From: an uncultured Bacteroidales bacterium | Lineage (GTDB): Bacteria > Bacteroidota > Bacteroidia > Bacteroidales > Paludibacteraceae | DNA: 64,000 nucleotides | Direction: 5' to 3' | Assembly (NCBI GenBank): GCA_934728255.1 | Contig: CAKVEC010000003.1 | Coordinates: forward strand, 1 to 64,000 | Shown: piece after piece, positions 61,988 through 64,000 of the stretch | How positions within the stretch are numbered: position 1 is the first letter of the stretch | Layout: each line of letters starts with the position of its first letter | Notes under the pieces: generated by a model | What the model was told of the DNA's origin: nothing | Database searches by the model: none | The model's input: only the letters and a program-made list of their open reading frames with translations | Made by a program: the position numbers and the translations under genes

Positions 61988-63454
61988 ATGAAAAAGATTA
62001 AAAATAAGATATTCGGTGGTGCGGCACGTCTGTGTAAGGCTGCATTGGTTATGGTGCTACTGTCTGTTGGTGTTTGTGCTTCGGCACAAACACCCGCAGG
62101 CTCAACCGCTTCCGAGTTCCAATGGCAATTGGGCGATACGGTGGTTATCAAGCGTGATAATACGCATTACCTGACAGGGGAACGTATGAGTTCGTGGGTC
62201 TATTATGTGTCGTTCCCTATTCGGCAAGTAGGTACGAAGCGTTTCCCAGACGGAGTGCTCCTTAATGGTATTATGTCGTGGGTGCGCCCGGATGGTATTA
62301 TGCTCAAGGGGGCGGTAGTACGCGAAGATACCATAGCACAGGCTGCGGCTCTGCAGCATATTGAAGAGGATAAACAGACGCTGAATCAACTGGCGGAAGA
62401 AGTGGCTAATATGTCGCAAGAAGAGCAACGCAAGATTGAGAAACAAGCCAATTTGTATGGTGCAGAGGTACTCCGTCAAACCAACGAACCACAAAAGCAA
62501 CAAACGAAGCAAGACACTATTCCTGTCGTGCAGGAAGATACGGTGCGTGTCGAGCAGCAACCGCAAGAACCCATCGTCGTAGAGACGCAGGAGGAGCAGA
62601 TCACTGCTGACACTACGGCTGCGGAACTTGTGCGTGAGAACTATCAACGTTTCTCCATCGGTCTCCGAGGCGGTTATGCCAATATGCTCCACGCACTCAA
62701 CCGCGACAGCAAACGCCCCGGTGGCTTCGATGCCATGCTCGACTTGCAGTATGCTTACTATTGGACTAAGTTCGGGCGTTCAGTAGATCTGGGTATCCTT
62801 ACGGGCTTGAGTCTGGGCTATGCGCAGAGCAGCATCAATCTGGATGTCAACGATTCTTATACGGTCAATACCGACGAGGGTGCAGTGGATTATACCCTTA
62901 CTGCCGACAAGGTCTCCTCTTGCGACCGTCAACTGCAACTCGAGGTGCCTTTGATGTTCTCTTTGGTTACTGAGAAAGGATTGTTCTTCAATGTCGGTCC
63001 AAAACTGCTCCTCCCGCTGTATACGCCGTATCAGCAAACTATCACTTCGCCTACCGTAGATGCGTATTTCCAGGAAGAGGGCGTACATGTTACCAACGAA
63101 GCCATCACCGGTCGTTTGGATAATGACCAACTTAACGACAAAGGTAAGAACCACAACCAGTGGAAAGCCAACCTGCTCTTAACGGCTGAAATCGGCTATG
63201 AGTGGAGTCTGCGCAACGGGGATGCTCTCGGTTTGGGTGTATATGCCAACTATAGTGTCGTCAGTGCTTTCAAAGGTGAAACTGCCAACAAGAGCCTTAT
63301 CAATGTAACCCCCCCATCGGGAGACAGCAAGGCTTCTGCATCGGTTGTCTCGGCTACCGATGCCTATGTCAACAAATTAGGTTATGTCGATGCCGGCATC
63401 AAGGTGGCATACCATTTCAATTTCCCGAAACAGAAACGTTCTGCCGCTAAGTAA
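61988..63454 (+). CDS. Outer-membrane beta-barrel protein with a coiled-coil Gln-rich linker
   Basis: A 488-residue protein. Signal about 1-33 (extended, with a basic start). Residues about 34-110 are a beta-rich domain with GERMSSWVYYVSFPIRQVGTKRFPDG. A Gln/Glu-rich helical linker runs 118-215 (NMSQEEQRKIEKQANLYG...EEQITADTTAAEL). A C-terminal barrel starts at RFSIGLRGGYANML and ends DAGIKVAYHFNFPKQKRSAAK. A run of seven C bases at 63309-63315 lies in the coding part. It probably sits in the outer membrane, perhaps anchoring or exporting the giant protein encoded just upstream; that is inferred from the 30-base gap. A terminator follows at 63472-63513. Confidence 0.75.
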   Translation: MKKIKNKIFGGAARLCKAALVMVLLSVGVCASAQTPAGSTASEFQWQLGDTVVIKRDNTHYLTGERMSSWVYYVSFPIRQVGTKRFPDGVLLNGIMSWVRPDGIMLKGAVVREDTIAQAAALQHIEEDKQTLNQLAEEVANMSQEEQRKIEKQANLYGAEVLRQTNEPQKQQTKQDTIPVVQEDTVRVEQQPQEPIVVETQEEQITADTTAAELVRENYQRFSIGLRGGYANMLHALNRDSKRPGGFDAMLDLQYAYYWTKFGRSVDLGILTGLSLGYAQSSINLDVNDSYTVNTDEGAVDYTLTADKVSSCDRQLQLEVPLMFSLVTEKGLFFNVGPKLLLPLYTPYQQTITSPTVDAYFQEEGVHVTNEAITGRLDNDQLNDKGKNHNQWKANLLLTAEIGYEWSLRNGDALGLGVYANYSVVSAFKGETANKSLINVTPPSGDSKASASVVSATDAYVNKLGYVDAGIKVAYHFNFPKQKRSAAK

Positions 63455-63471
63455 ATACGGTAGTATAATAC

Positions 63472-63513
63472 AAAAAAAGAGATTGCCTGCCTGGTGCAGC
63501 AATCTCTTTTTTG
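63472..63513 (+). terminator. Intrinsic terminator of the 55.7-63.5 kb unit
   Basis: AGAGATTGC pairs with GCAATCTCT around CTGCCTGGTGCA and is followed by TTTTTTG; an A-run before the stem allows use from the other side. Confidence 0.85.
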
Positions 63514-63654
63514 TATCCCTATCACTATCCTTATGCTAATTGCATCGGGTTATCAACGGGTTGTTCCGCATAGCATAAGCGGTGTTTACCCGATTTTGTA
63601 CCAAGTTTATTTGGAATATAAGCACTGGCTATTAGCCTATGAGAAACCAAAAAA

Positions 63655-63686
63655 AGACTGCTTGACGACATTGTCAGGCAGTCTCT
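63655..63686. terminator. Terminator-like hairpin between the barrel gene and coaBC
   Basis: AGACTGC.TGAC pairs with GTCA.GCAGTCT; A-runs precede and TCTTT follows. It lies 16 bases past the coaBC stop and shares the stem family core. Confidence 0.75.
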
Positions 63687-63691
63687 TTGGT

Positions 63692-63726
63692 GCATTACGC
63701 ATTATGTATTATGTATTATGCATTGA
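63692..63726 (-). repeat. 7-bp array over the coaBC stop codon
   Basis: GCATTAC, GCATTAT, GTATTAT, GTATTAT and GCATTGA on the plus strand; on the minus strand these are the AATGC/AATAC units. The stop codon of coaBC (63704-63702) lies within the second unit. Confidence 0.8.
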
Positions 63727-64000
63727 ATTATCTCTTTCGCCACTTGCTGTTTGGTTTCGAGCGGGTAGGCTGTCTTTCGCCCGTCTTTATTATAGATCGT
63801 TACTTTGTTCGTATCGCAGGCAAATCCCGCCCCCGCGTCTTGCAGCGAGTTCAGCACAATCATATCCAGCCCTTTCGTTGTCATCTTGTGCAGTGCATTG
63901 TTTTCTTCGTTATGCGTCTCCAGCGCAAAACCTATCAGAGTTTGGGCGGGGCGTTTTTGTCGTCCGAGTGTAGCGGCTATGTCGTGTGTCTTGCGCAGCG
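63702..64000 (-). CDS. coaBC: C-terminal end of phosphopantothenoylcysteine decarboxylase/synthetase (partial)
   Basis: The last 98 or so residues of CoaBC are readable from the window edge. LIGFALETHNEENNALHK and GLDMIVLNSLQDAGAGFACDTNKVTIYNKDG match the CoaB synthetase part (nucleotide and substrate-binding loops), followed by a C-terminal helix ETKQQVAKEII. CoaBC makes phosphopantetheine from phosphopantothenate and cysteine, using CTP in the CoaB half. The final residues QCIIHNT are encoded by the 7-bp array, not conserved sequence. The N-terminal decarboxylase half is beyond 64000. Confidence 0.9.
   Translation of the reverse strand, partial: LRKTHDIAATLGRQKRPAQTLIGFALETHNEENNALHKMTTKGLDMIVLNSLQDAGAGFACDTNKVTIYNKDGRKTAYPLETKQQVAKEIIQCIIHNT

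Noticed and set aside
1..64000. tRNA or rRNA genes
   Set aside because: Gaps between genes were read for clover-leaf patterns and CCA-type ends; none was found.

Overview
The window looks like chromosomal DNA from a member of the Bacteroidota, most likely order Bacteroidales. The evidence is a SusC/SusD pair with GH97 and GH87-like glycosidases, several secreted proteins with type IX secretion (T9SS) C-terminal domains, the Bacteroidota rnf order (rseC-rnfB-C-D-G-E-A), DUF3078 and DUF6377-type proteins, and promoters of the form TTTG-N19/20-TAnnTTTG, of which about eleven can be read directly. I see no tRNA, rRNA, CRISPR array or prophage. Species cannot be named from the sequence alone.

Layout. 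1-2.2 kb: end of a P-type cation ATPase, two small membrane proteins, a secreted NUC1-type nuclease and a small membrane-anchored protein. 2.2-7.1 kb: acyl-CoA ligase, coaX, an aminoglycoside-phosphotransferase/RapZ-C fusion and a MurU-like nucleotidyltransferase (the last two form a probable MurNAc salvage pair). 7.1-19.3 kb: a glycan utilisation locus with a DUF6377-type regulator and GH87-like enzyme on the minus strand, divergent from a T9SS-exported protein, SusC, SusD and a GH97 glucosidase, ending at a transposase remnant. 20.1-25.7 kb (minus): galK, trxB, a LolA-like protein and ftsK. 25.9-31.6 kb: rseC and the complete rnf operon. 31.7-38.9 kb: C69 and M20 dipeptidases, a DUF3078 barrel, a coiled-coil protein, zapA and rny. 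38.9-44.1 kb: trmN6 and a DsbD/ArsG-type permease (minus), an NtrY-like kinase and gdhA. 44.5-63.5 kb: a large surface-protein region. It holds a Ser/Gly-rich protein with a sorting-like tail, proteins of 603, 1690, 557 and 2069 residues with T9SS domains, and an outer-membrane barrel. A PIN-domain toxin with two tandem mini-antitoxin candidates is embedded between them. 63.7-64 kb: the C-terminal end of coaBC (minus).

The most unusual feature is in the spacers. Nearly every longer intergenic region holds a short tandem array. Several have different unit sequences but the same 11-bp period (11.74, 17.06, 23.04, 26.37, 55.63, 55.66 kb and a duplicated element at 1.6 and 35.0 kb). Others have 7-bp units that begin at, or run into, stop codons (6.3, 36.5, 36.9, 39.6, 55.6, 63.7 kb); one lies in frame inside trmN6. 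There are also 9-bp arrays (23.1, 42.7 kb), an 8-bp array (44.1 kb) and a three-box AATGG element whose paired copies bracket the toxin-antitoxin locus. A family of terminators shares an AGRCTG..CTGAC/GTCGGGCAGYCT stem sequence.

How the genes fit together: the 8.6-19.3 kb locus is suited to alpha-glucan import and cleavage, perhaps alpha-1,3-glucan. The 4.9-7.1 kb pair is suited to cell-wall amino-sugar recycling. The rnf operon couples ferredoxin/NADH redox to an ion gradient, and the 36.6-38.8 kb genes link division (ZapA) with mRNA decay (RNase Y). The 44-63 kb genes supply large exported surface proteins.
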